This document shows, piece after piece, positions 1 to 9,968 of a stretch of DNA of 64,000 nucleotides. Within the stretch, counting starts at the first letter, position 1. The number at the start of each line of letters is the position of its first letter. The stretch spans positions 37,558,980 to 37,622,979 of the forward strand of contig CM033392.1 of NCBI GenBank assembly GCA_019426215.1, read 5' to 3'. Below the pieces are notes generated by a model that did no database searches, was not told where the DNA came from, and saw only the letters and a program-made list of their open reading frames with translations. The position numbers and the translations under genes were made by a program. Source of the stretch: Buddleja alternifolia (lineage: Eukaryota > Streptophyta > Magnoliopsida > Lamiales > Scrophulariaceae).

Positions 1-1137
1 ACAATCAAAGAACGGGATGAAAAACGACGTATAAAACAAGTTTAGGCCAAATTGCTACGCACCCCTATGCCCAAGCGCCTAAAAACCCACGCCTAGGCGC
101 CGGACAAGATGCAAATAACGTCAACATTCTGCTTACCACGCCTAGGCGCCATCCTGTCCACGCCCGGGCGCCGTATCTACACCACTTTCCACGTTCGAGC
201 GCTATTTCCGTATGTTTAGAGGCCGAATTGGATGAAGTTCCCTTCTACAATGTTGTAGAACTATGTGTTATCTTCAAATGAGGACTTGAATCATCCAAAT
301 CGGAGTTTCGTGGAGAAAGTTATGAATGAAATACGATTGCTGTGCAGGACACATTGCATTTAATTTCAGCATTCTGATAACGGCGTCCAAGCGCCGTAAT
401 GCCACGCCTAGGCGTGTACACACCCGAATTTTGATTCCTTTCAGCCAAAAGATCATCATTTGATGGGGGAATGGAACATTTAAAGCCAAGAGGTCATCAC
501 ATGTATGGGAGGGATGTCATAAGTATGTTTCTTAGTAGATCTACTTTATGGAATTTTATACTACTCACTTTAAGAGTAGTGGAGGACACACTAGGGGAGA
601 CACACACTAGGAGCTCAGATTTTGTGGTCTTCTTAAGGCATTTTTCTTCACTTGGGACCGATAACAAGAGGGGGAGGGAGGCATTTGGCCATCACTTTTC
701 ACTCATCATCATTCATCACCATTCTTCATCACTTTTGGAGGGGAACAAAGAGAGAGGAGTTAAGGATTGAAGTTCAAAAGCAAGGATCCATCATCAATCA
801 ATTGAGGGAGTTTTAATTACTTGCATTTACATGTTTATTTCCATGAGTATGTATATATTTGTATTAGATTTTCTTAAGGCCTTGATGAGAGGCTAATATT
901 GTAGAACTAAGGCCATGTGAAAGCCAATTTATGAATCAATATATGTGAAGTGAATTTTCGTATTAATTCTCATATTGCTTTGTGTGTTGATTTTGAGCTT
1001 TTATCACAATCATGTGCTTGATCACCATATGCTTGCTATCTTGCCTAGTCTAGTCATTCGAAAGAAGATAGATTAGGGTTCAATGGAATCAACTCATCAT
1101 CCGAAACTAATGTGGAATTGCCCCTAGAAATAGGTAA
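1..1137 (+). repeat. Truncated LTR of the N-related, palindrome-rich subfamily
   Basis: This stretch matches the LTR at 55395-56780 over most of its length. Shared parts include the segment around 780-1137 and the phrase ggaattgcccctagaaatag. The opening (aaaacgacgtataaaacaag) is also shared with the LTRs of N1 and N2. The left end runs off the window. The right end stops abruptly near 1137, where it joins an unrelated copia LTR. Open frames here (for example 471-770) have no recognisable protein and are taken as chance. No coding role is seen. Confidence 0.8.
75..416. repeat. Cluster of GGCGCCTAGGCGCC-like palindromes
   Basis: At least five short GC-rich, near-palindromic motifs are scattered here: 90-102, 139-150, 160-173, 381-396 and 403-416. 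The last, cacgcctaggcgtg, is a perfect 14-base palindrome. The surrounding LTR is AT-rich, so they stand out. A second such cluster lies at 55581-55806. Their role is unknown. Confidence 0.75.
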
Positions 1138-2314
1138 TAGTATGCGTGAGCCTTAGACCTGAGGGGTCACGATCAATGTACCTGTGTGGTTGAATCGATT
1201 GCTAGAGTAGTTAGGCCCAAATCACCCTTTGGTGGGGCCAACCTCGAAGTACGATCTTAATGAATCAAGTAGCTCTTGTGAAGTCATCGCCAAGATAGGA
1301 TTTATTGTCTCGATAGTAAAAGAGAAAGCATCCTATGCGATCATAGGCAAATGAAATTTTAAATCTTTGGCGAAAGCAATGAAACTAACTTGTGTAAGAC
1401 ACGGAGGGTAGTTTGGTAATTTCATCATTCTATGATCTGATGCACAGTATCAAGTATTGAGAGTTTGACATAAACCGTGACTCTCAGTTGATCGGGATAC
1501 ATCAGTGAAGGGCTTATACTCATATGATATTCATGATCCAGAGGTTTGTAAATGATGCAATCATTTCATACTCGATCGGGTTATGATGTGAGTCCACAGG
1601 ACTGGTCAGGTGACATTCACATTCTTTGGTATCCTCCCATTGCCAATCGAGATGAACCTACAGAGTTGCGCTATAAGAAATAAGCAGGATATCTTTTTGT
1701 GTAAATAATTTATCTTTTAGGAAGACAAATTAAATAGGACAGATTTATTTAAGTGGTAATTCAATAATTCAAATATTTAATTAGATTAAATTATTTGAAT
1801 TTAATTAATTAATTGGAATTAACTATAATTTAATGTATATGTATATTAATTGGATTTAAATTGGATTTGAATTAAATATATATATTGAAAGATGGACTAA
1901 GTTGACTGGGCTAGCTTAGCCCATCATGGCCGTCCTCGAGGGCCCTGGGAGATACCCCACATGGGCTTTAAGTTTGAGCATTATTTAATCCTCAAACTAT
2001 TAAGCTAAACCTAACCCTAGTACACAATACAAAAAAAGAAAAGGAAAAATCCTCTCCCCTCTACTCTTGCTAGCTGTCCACCATCATCAAAGGAGAGTCC
2101 CGGGGAGCTTTTGAAGGCTTGTTTCACACGAGGCTTTAGAGACAGGAATTCAACAGAGTTGTTGTTATGCGAATTGCAAATAAACGAATCAAAAGGTATT
2201 TGATTATGTTTATGTTTTCGTAAATTATTGAAAATCATCAAATCCACGTTAAAGTGATTCAACTTTAGGAATCCTTTAATTTTTGCTTCGTTTTTCGTTC
2301 ATAGGATTCCTAAA
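1138..2314 (+). repeat. Partial copia (Tork-type) LTR, plus orientation
   Basis: From about 1138 the sequence matches the M2 3' LTR at 19250-20124, for example agtagttaggcccaaatcac and the AT-rich tract near 1740-1890. The U3 start is missing because the LTR begins at a junction with the palindrome-rich LTR. The right end (ggattcctaaaa, about 2314) lies just before a decayed initiator-Met primer site, so this was a 5' LTR. It is about 130 bp longer than the M2 copy around 1390-1500, where M2 has a deletion. Confidence 0.75.
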
Positions 2315-2316
2315 AG

Positions 2317-2328
2317 TGTATCAGAGTC
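2317..2328 (+). other. Decayed tRNA-iMet primer binding site
   Basis: The bases tgtatcagagtc closely match the usual copia primer site TGGTATCAGAGC, with one base missing and one changed, and sit a few bases after an LTR end. This marks 1138-2314 as a 5' LTR. Confidence 0.6.
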
Positions 2329-3131
2329 GACTTTAACGCGTTTAATGATTTTTTTGCACTAGAAATTATGATGGCTATTTTAATTTGTAATTAAAATCTG
2401 AAATTTTGCATGATTTATATATGATAATGAATCTGAAATTTTAAAATCCATGTTTGCCTCGAAATCGCCATCGCAGAACCACCGTAACACTGCCACAGCG
2501 CTGCCAGTGGCGTTGGCAGCAACGACTCCACTGCACATTTGGAACGTGCAGCGCTGCTGTGCAGTGGTGAAAAACAAAAACAAAAAAGGAAAAGGGGGCG
2601 GCGATGTTGAGCGGGGTCGCTGCAGACAGGTGCTGAGCTTGGCCCAGGCCCAACACAAGAGAATAGCGCTTGGCCGGGCCGAGTGTGTTACCCGAATATG
2701 GCCCAGTGACACTTATATATATATATTTAGAAATTGAATATATATATATATATATATTTAAAAATATTGGGTTTGACCCAATAGACAAATTTTGCCCCAT
2801 TTGTTAATTAATCCTTTCCCCTATTAAAATTGAATTAATTTTTCTATAATTAAATTGGATTTAATTTAATAATTAAATTGGATTTAATTAAATCAGAAAT
2901 TAATTAGAGTTAATTTGTGTTTTCACAAGGCGATACAGTAAATTAGATTTATTTTGTTTCATGGTCGAAATTGGGTTTTCACAATAATTACGAATAAGTT
3001 AGACTTAGTTCTTAGCAATAAATTCATCCTTTTGTAATTAAATTGGATTTGAATAATTATGAATTTATTCTCGATTTTTAAATCAATGCCAACATATTTT
3101 TGAATAGTTTATTTTCATGCTTTGATGTATG
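2329..3131 (+). other. Retrotransposon leader, non-coding
   Basis: This is AT-rich sequence between the decayed primer site and the left end of M1, probably the untranslated leader of the element whose LTR precedes it. A GC-rich patch at 2460-2690 contains overlapping open frames on both strands. They resemble no protein I know and are treated as chance. M1 interrupts the leader at 3132. Confidence 0.5.
2713..2759. repeat. (TA)n microsatellite
   Basis: Two runs of alternating TA (about 2713-2726 and 2738-2757) are separated by a short AT-rich spacer. Confidence 0.9.
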
Positions 3132-4909
3132 TGTTGGTTTTCGTTCGAAAAAGCATAAACGCAGCAGAAGGGATTTCAAAAATTAAAAACAAAAACCCAA
3201 TTGGTACTCTAATTCGCATAATTGAATCTAAAAGCGTTTAACGAATAAAACTTACTCGTTAATATGAATATGATGATGGAGAAAAACTTCTTCTTCTCCA
3301 AACTCGAAATGTTGAAGCTTCCAAATCTTCAATCCTTTGATTTGATTCTTCAAACTTGAACTTGATCCGAACAACAAAAATACGTCGTTTCTAATTCGTC
3401 ACGCACGGATCAACAAACGAAAAATCCCCTTTTTTCTTTCTCTATGGTTGACGGCTAAGTATAGAGGAGGGGAGGAAATTTTTTCTTTCTTTTGAGAGTT
3501 ATGAGAATTGTGTATTCTTCTCCTTACTAGTTCTAAGTCAAAGAGTCCTTATATACCTCATGACTTATTGAACAAGTAAAAAAAAAAGAGCCCTAATATG
3601 TGGACTCTCAAAGATGACACTTTGAGGCTTCATAGGCATCCAATTGGACTCCTTATTTAGCCCAAAGATTTGTTTTGTTTAATTTTCGTTTGGGTTACGA
3701 AGTGGGCCACGTGACTGGCTAGATGTTACCCACTTCCTTTGGTTTCCTCTCATTGCTAAACAAAACGAACCTAAAGAGTCGCGCTAAAGGATTGACAAAG
3801 AAAAATGAAGAAAAAGGAATTTCTATTATTTCTTCTGGGAGTTTTAATTTATTGGATAAATTAAATAATTAATTATTCATTAGATGAAATAATTAATTTT
3901 AATGATAAGATTAATTATTAATTAATTTCCTTGTGAAAAATATTAATGAATTAATTTATCTAATTAATTTGGTTATTTAATTTATTTATTTATTGGATAT
4001 AATAAATTATTAATTGAAATAAGAAATTGCGAATGATAGGATCATTCCGAAACCTTCCAATCGTAAATACCGTATATGTATAAACCCTTTGTTCACATTC
4101 CCCGGTCAAGTGAAAGTCATGGTTATGTCAAACTCACTGGACTTGGTCATATGTATAAATCATAATAAATACGAGATCATTGAGATCGATTTAGTGCCAA
4201 GCACAATCGTCTCATTTGCTTTGGCCAAAGACTTTAATCTCTATTTATCTATAATTACATAGGGTACATACTCATTCACTTATGAGAGAACAAATCCCAT
4301 ATTAGATATCTGCTAAGATTACCACTTGCCCATCAAGTCCGCATTTCGAGGTTGACCTCACCAAAGGGTGAATTGGGTCTAACTACTCTAGTGAAAGACT
4401 TGACGTCACAAGTGCATCTTCAACCTGATACTTCAGGTCAAAGGTTCACATATAACTATTATGCATAATCAGTTCCGTCATTGACAGTCACAGAGTGAAA
4501 ACCCATGTGACAGAACCGATGCGAGTCCTGTTCGAACATATCAGTTCCACTGACGTGTCTACAATCTTAATCTCCTATCATCCCATGATACTAGACAGGC
4601 ACTCCCATGTCGGAGCTAAGATTGTACAAGTATTCGAAGTCTTTATTTGTCCATTAAAGACTTCATATTACTTGCGAACTTATTTTAGTAATCAAGATCG
4701 ATCTCTCTAGTGCCAATCTTCTTATCCCATAGGAAGTAGAGGGATCGCATTGAAAACATGGACAAAACGTTTTACACAACTTATAGATGCATATAAGAAT
4801 TTAGTGAAAACTCAATAATGCCTTTTATTTAAGAAGAGTTTAAGTTCAGTATAAGATATATGCCCCATACATTCTATCCTCTATGGCATCTGAGGGCATA
4901 ATCCTAACA
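3132..4909 (-). repeat. 3' LTR of M1
   Basis: Read on the minus strand, the LTR opens TGTTAGGATTATGCCC (ending at 4909) directly after the polypurine stretch 4910-4924. It closes ...CCAACA at 3132, giving the standard TG...CA ends and about 1778 bp. It matches the E3 3' LTR (25071-28408 without its insert) in order and length. Confidence 0.85.
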
Positions 4910-4924
4910 ATCTCCAACTTGCAC

Positions 4925-5536
4925 TCAATGCCACTCATTGTGGTATCTAATACCCATCCTTTCCAGGTGTCGGTCCAAAACAGTCTGAGGTAGTGGTTTG
5001 GTGAACGAGTCAGCTATATTGTCAGCTGAGGCTATTTTCTGCACTGCTATCTCTCCTTTGCCAACGATCTCCCTGATGATGTGAAATCTTCTATCAATAT
5101 GTTTGGACTTGTTATGGGACCTCGGTTCCTTGGCTTGCGCTATCGCTCCATTGTTATCACAATAAAGTGGCAACGGGAGCTGAGCACTAGGGACCATTCC
5201 AAGTTCTCTAAGAAACTTCCTCATCCAAACAGATTCTTTCGCTGCCTCTGAGGCTGCTATATACTCTGCTTCAGTGGTGGAATCAGCGGTTGTGCTTTGC
5301 TTGGAGCTCTTCCAGGACACCGCTCCACCATTGAGAGTAAAAACAAACCCTGAAGTGGATTTTCGGTCATCAACATCAGACTGAAAGTCTGAATCAGAAT
5401 AACCTTCCATCTTCAGGTCTCCACCTCCATAGATGAGAATCATATCCTTAGTTCTTTTCAGATACTTTAGGATATTCTTCATAGCTATCCAATGTTCCTT
5501 TCCCGGGTTTGCCTGAAATCAACTCACCACGCTTAC
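4925..5536 (-). pseudogene. M1 pol C-terminus: end of RT and RNase H
   Basis: The frame 5482-4925 reads an intact copia RNase H domain. It has GYSDSDFQSD near the start, then ADSTTEAEYIAASEAA, then YCDNNGAIA and the typical ending MGIRYHNEWH before its stop. The catalytic acidic residues of these motifs are all present. The annotated methionine is internal: the coding sequence continues upstream to 5536, where N1 interrupts it, and resumes at 11646. RNase H would remove the RNA strand during reverse transcription. The domain is sound, but the protein is broken elsewhere. Confidence 0.88.
5532..5536. other. Target-site duplication of N1 (left copy)
   Basis: CTTAC at 5532-5536 is repeated at 11646-11650, directly outside the two LTR ends of N1. 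A five-base duplication is normal for LTR-element integration and proves that N1 inserted as one unit. Confidence 0.95.
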
Positions 5537-5989
5537 TGATAGGAGTCATTTTTACGTGTTATTAAGCCCCTTTGCGTTTATGTTTTAGGTTCATTTATCG
5601 CTTGATTTTGTCACTTGTGCATTTAATTCGTGCATTAAGTGATTTCAAGCCTTAAGTGGATACAATCGAATAAAGGGTGGAAAAAGTACGTATAAAACAA
5701 GTTTAGGCCAAGATGTTTCACACCTATACGACCAAACAAGCAAGAAACAAGCTGGAGTTAGCCAAAAATCATATTTTAGTACCATTTCCGCACACCTGGT
5801 CGCCAAATCAGAAACAACCTCCACATTGGAACGTCAATTTGATATATTTAGAGACAGAATTGGATGAAGTGGCCTTCTACAAAGTTTTATATGTATGTCT
5901 TATCGTCACATGGGGACTTGAATCATCCAATTCGGAGGTCTATGGAGATGTTTATGAATAAAACACTATCCCTGCGCTGGAAAACACGA

Positions 5990-6215
5990 AAGTGGCAGCT
6001 CCCATTCTTAGTAGGTGGAAAACAAGAGAATGGTAGTTCACATTCTTGGTAGATGGAAAGGAAAAGAATGGTAGCTCACATTATTGATAGGAGGAAAGTA
6101 AGAGACTGGTAGGTGGAAAACAAGAGAATGGTAGTTCACATTCTTGGTAGATGGAAAGCAAGAGAATGGTAGGTGGAAAAAAAAGAGAATGGAAGGACAT
6201 GTTCTTGGTAGGTGG
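5990..6215 (+). repeat. Degenerate 30/60-bp tandem repeats in the N1 LTR
   Basis: Repeats of the theme aagagaatggtagttcacat followed by tcttggtaggtggaaa recur with small changes. The same block is in the 3' LTR (about 10420-10645) and is expanded to near-perfect 60-bp units in N2. It lies just upstream of the TATA box, so it sits in the promoter-proximal U3. Confidence 0.9.
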
Positions 6216-6225
6216 ATTTTTTGGC

Positions 6226-6233
6226 TATAAAAG
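6226..6233 (+). promoter_or_regulatory. TATA box of the N1 5' LTR
   Basis: TATAAAAG lies in a G/A-rich context (ggctataaaaggagg). It is conserved at 10658-10665 in the 3' LTR, at 41738-41745 and 46343-46350 in N2, and at 55827-55834 in the related solo LTR. This conservation supports a real core promoter. The transcript would start about 30 bases downstream. Confidence 0.75.
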
Positions 6234-7219
6234 GAGGATTGGAAGTCATCCTACAGAGACACTTGAAAACACATTCCCCATTGGGGGAGCCTAAACACAT
6301 CCTATCATCATCTTCATCATCCTTAGATTAGTTATGAAGATTATCAAGAACCTTTGAAGGTGAAGAAATCAAGAAGCATGGAAGAGATGAAGATCGAAGT
6401 TCAACCATCAAAAATACGAGGGAGTTTTTAGATTTAGATTTGTTTTTGTCTATGTATATGAATCTTAATTTAAGTTCCTATCTTTTATCTTTTATGATGA
6501 AATAGATTCTTCGAACTAAGGCCATGTTGAGGCTAAATTATGATAATTGAGTTATAAATTGTGTTTTTCATATTAATTCTATTGTTGCTTTGTGTCTTGA
6601 TCTTGTTTGAATGCATCATATGCTTAGCTACCATATGCATGATTTATTGCTTAAATTATTCATTCGAGAGAAGGTAATTTAAAGTGCAAAGAGGATCATC
6701 ACATAATCCGTAAAAAATAGGCAATCGCCCCTAGAGATAGGTAGAGATTCACGGGTGCAGTTAGCCGGATTAATCCGGGGAAATTCTAGAACTTGAATGC
6801 ATGATTGTTGGTTAAATTCTCGGATAGACATATTTAGAGAGCCATCAATTAATCATAGGATTATTACAGCCGAGACATCGGGTAGTAATTATTTAAGGTT
6901 TTTTCCACCAAAGCAACATTCGTCTAATAATATGAGAACATGTTTATGGTGAAAATTGATTAATTTATGCCAACACATGTGTCTTAGTTGCTCTCTTCCA
7001 TAGCTATCTTGATTTCGACATCTTGTTTCTTATATCTTACTTTCATAATATTTTAGTTAATTCTTGTTTTAGTTTAAGTTCTTCAATTGCTTTAAAATCA
7101 TAAACTAAAATACAAGTCCTTGAGGTTCGACAACACGGACTTTATTGTCCACTTTATTACTATACACGACCAGTCCACTTGCTGTTTAATACACGTAAGA
7201 ATTTTTCGTGTCAAGTTTT

Positions 7220-7237
7220 TGGCGCCGTTGCCGGGGA
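7220..7237 (+). other. Primer binding site complementary to tRNA-Asp
   Basis: TGGCGCCGTTGCCGGGGA starts seven bases after the LTR end. It is the exact complement of the 3' 18 bases of plant tRNA-Asp(GUC) including CCA, as I know that tRNA. This primer is typical of some Ty3/gypsy elements, not copia. N2 has the same site. Confidence 0.9.
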
Positions 7238-7337
7238 CTTGTTTAATTTTAGTTTTTGATTTTATTGCAAGTTTTAAGTATTTATTTTATTTTTATTAAT
7301 TTTTTTTTTTAGTTTATTCTTACACTCTTAGCTCGCA

Positions 7338-8267
7338 ATGGCTAGCAATTTTCCAGATATGACCCTTCCGGAGAATCAATTATGGCTGCAAAGCGTCATT
7401 CAATTCGCAAAGGATAGCAATTTTCCTGATATGACACTACCGGAGAATCAATTATGGCTGCAAAGCGTCATTGAAGTGTGTTATGCACAAGGGTTCTTTC
7501 CACAACATTACCAAGAAAGAATTCCTACTCCGGAGGAACAACTTGATAACACCATTGGAGAGCTCCACCTTATGATGAAGGACGCACGACGGGAAATGAA
7601 GGAGATGAATCATCAACTCAAGCAACTAACGAGCGACATATCTGAGAAAGTACCGAGGACATTGCTTGGTACCACTGAAATAGATCAAAAGGAGGAATGC
7701 AACATCTTGACGTTGAATGAGAGAAAGTTGGAAAATTCGAAAGCAGATTCCTCCAACGATGAGCATTCGACTCCAATCCTTTCTGAGGTTGTTGACATTC
7801 CTTTACCGTCTCCCCTAACCGCAAGTAAATCGGTACTCGATACCGATGATGGTAAGTTGTCAATGAATATAGAAGATGATATGGTTAATATCGATAACTA
7901 TGAGGTTTTTGAGCATCCACTTGACTTTGATTTGAATTTACACATTGATGTTTTTGATCCTTTTAATCATCTTCTACATCCCTACATCGTGGATTTTATC
8001 TATGTGAAAGTGATGGGTGAAGAACGACGAGACATTGTCTCTAACTTGGAAGAGAGCCCACAATACCATCCTAAGCATAGGCAAGAAAAGGTAATAGAGG
8101 TATTGAGGGACCATTAAAAAACTCGTGAGTGGATGATTGCTTGGTCTCAACCTAGGGTATTTATCACACACGATGGACCAATCCTCAATACCAATATCCA
8201 AAGATTGAATCGATACCCGAGAGTGGAGTGGAGAACAAGCAAAGCATTCATACGTCATCCTCCTTGA
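7338..8267 (+). pseudogene. N1 orphan ORF, one nonsense codon
   Basis: An ATG at 7338 opens 259 codons to a TAA at 8115. The same frame then continues to a TGA at 8265, and the homologous N2 frame has AAA at the TAA position, so the stop is a single base change. The full frame is 309 codons. Residues 3-26 and 27-50 are a near-perfect tandem duplication (SNFPDMTLPENQLWLQSVI in each). Residues about 70-115 are charged and look coiled-coil. The rest is acidic with a short conserved end, FIRHPP. There is no zinc knuckle, DSG protease motif or reverse transcriptase motif. It may be a remnant of a Ty3 gag, but I do not recognise it. It is the only protein the element encodes. Confidence 0.7.
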
Positions 8268-8277
8268 GCCGACCCGA

Positions 8278-8329
8278 TAAAGTCAAGCTAGTGACTTTAA
8301 AACAAGCGCTTCTTGGGAGGCAACCCAAG
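8278..8329 (+). other. Two adjacent hairpins directly after the N1 ORF
   Basis: Hairpin one has stem taaagtca/tgacttta with loop agctag (8278-8299). Hairpin two has stem cttggg/cccaag with loop aggcaa (8312-8329). Both are unchanged in N2 (43829-43850 and 43863-43880). The phrase gggaggcaacccaa is, from memory, common after pol in Athila-type elements. They may act in RNA packaging or 3' control; this is inference. Confidence 0.65.
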
Positions 8330-8541
8330 TTTGTAAGTTTTCTTTTCCTTTTGCTTTTATTTTTGTTTTGTTTAGTTTGTTTCTTTATGTTGTGTTCTAG
8401 CATGCACTTTTAGCATGTATGTTTTCATATGCTTGATGGTTTGTTTGATAAGTATGTTGAGCATGTTATAGTAGCAATTCCCCGTTGTTTTGAGAGGCCT
8501 ATTTTGATGAGATGAGTTTGATTTGGAACATATTTGTGATG

Positions 8542-8628
8542 AAGGATTGTTTTTCAACAATCCTTGATTATAAGTACTCTTATACCTTTTACATGCGTTT
8601 ATGTGAAACAACATTGGGGACAATGTTG
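8542..8628 (+). other. Two further hairpins before a polypurine-like motif
   Basis: The first is a perfect 10-bp stem aaggattgtt/aacaatcctt with loop tttc (8542-8565). The second is an 8-bp stem caacattg/caatgttg with loop ggga (8609-8628), followed at once by gagttttagtttgggggt. N2 keeps both. Its first stem is one pair shorter through matching deletions in both arms. Confidence 0.65.
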
Positions 8629-9954
8629 AGTTTTAGTTTGGGGGTATATGTGGGTAGTACTTTGTGGTTTTAATACATTCATATGATTGATCACCATGTG
8701 TTTGCTATTTTTGTCATGTCATGTGTTCCTCGTTTAGCTCAAGTTTGGGGGAATTTGTATGCTATCATGTTTATATGTGTTTATGTTAAGAAAATCAAGC
8801 ATGATTTTTTTTAATCCTTCCAGTTGATGCATTTAAATTGATTAACTTGTAAAAATGGCATGATTCTTTTGAAATAATTTGAATTTAAATGAACATATAT
8901 ATCTTTGAAATTGCTCATGGAGATCCTATACTAGGATTGATTTCTTAGATGATTCACAATGCACATAAATCGAAGGTAGAGGAGTTGAGAGGATAACCAT
9001 CTTGAGACACTTAAGGAATTATTCCCGAAAATATTAACTTAGATTTCTCATAAGGGTATAAGTTGAGTAGTAATTTTTTATGCCAAACAATGAATTAAAA
9101 AGGTTGAAGTTTGGTATGACCACAAGTGGTCAGGCTAATATGTACTGGAGGTGAAAAGTTTCATGCCTACATATTGTACTATTGTGCTAATTTGAGCTTT
9201 GCACAAGCCAAAAATGAGTGAATTGTTTAAAAGATTTAGTTTTATTTCGTGGCCTTTGACACTCGAGTGATTAAATCCTTAGGAGTGTCTTTACATTTAA
9301 TGCCCCAAAACTATCTAGTTTGGGAGTCATTGATCTAAAACTTGTTATATGTGTGCCATAGAAAGCCTAATGGAATAAAACATTGCACATGATCTAGCCT
9401 TAATGAAGTTAATGGGAAAGTTTCATATGAATTGAAAGTTTGAATGTTTGAGATAATGAAATTTAAATGGCTATGAGATTTTCTATGATTCTTATGCTTT
9501 GTGTTTGATCATAAAGTTGATAGATATGGGATTAATGTCCAAAATTTGGTAAGGATGCCTCTCGACTATAATACCTTAGATTTATTTTCACTACACCCTA
9601 TGGAGTCTTTTCCAGTATTGGTGTCACATGAGCAAAAGTAGTTGATATGTATATATATTTGTGAGCTGTAAAAGGATGATTTTGTGCCATTTATTCTTGT
9701 TAATTATGTTGAGATGTATTCATTTGGTTGGGATTGAAAGTTTGTTAGATTTTGTGGGTATATCGTCTGCAAACCCTCACGAGACTATAACTCGTCCTTT
9801 GAGGTAACTCAAAGGTTTAAAGGCTTGTTGCACATGCTAAGTGCAATCGTTTACTCCGTGAAAGTGAGTTCGTTAGTTGTTTTTGTTTTCTCCTTTTGGT
9901 TGATGATATTTTTCGTGCCCTAGACCTTTTATTGCTCGAGGTCGAGCAATTGAT
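8629..9954 (+). other. Non-coding interior of N1
   Basis: No frame over about 80 codons is supported on either strand. Two extra polypurine-like motifs, agtttggggg, lie near 8634 and 8745. The rest is AT-rich and matches 44180-45506 in N2 almost base for base, so it is a conserved part of the family although it encodes nothing I can see. Confidence 0.7.
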
Positions 9955-9968
9955 AAGTTTGGGGGAGT
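9955..9968 (+). other. Polypurine tract of N1
   Basis: aagtttgggggagt ends exactly where the 3' LTR starts (TGATAGG at 9969). It would prime plus-strand DNA synthesis. N2 has the same tract before 45521. Confidence 0.88.

Larger units (their letters stand above)
5537..7213 (+). repeat. 5' LTR of N1
   Basis: It starts TGATAGGAGTC and ends TTTTTCGTGTCA, directly before the primer site region. It is the same length as the 3' LTR at 9969-11645. It contains a tandem-repeat block (5990-6215) and a TATA box (6226-6233). Confidence 0.95.

Noticed and set aside
471..770. 99-codon ORF in the first LTR fragment
   Set aside because: It lies wholly inside LTR sequence, has no protein-like conservation, and is not open in the related LTR at 55395-56780.
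2380..2800. Overlapping ORFs on both strands in a GC-rich patch
   Set aside because: Low complexity, no domain, and they sit in an untranslated leader next to a (TA)n tract.
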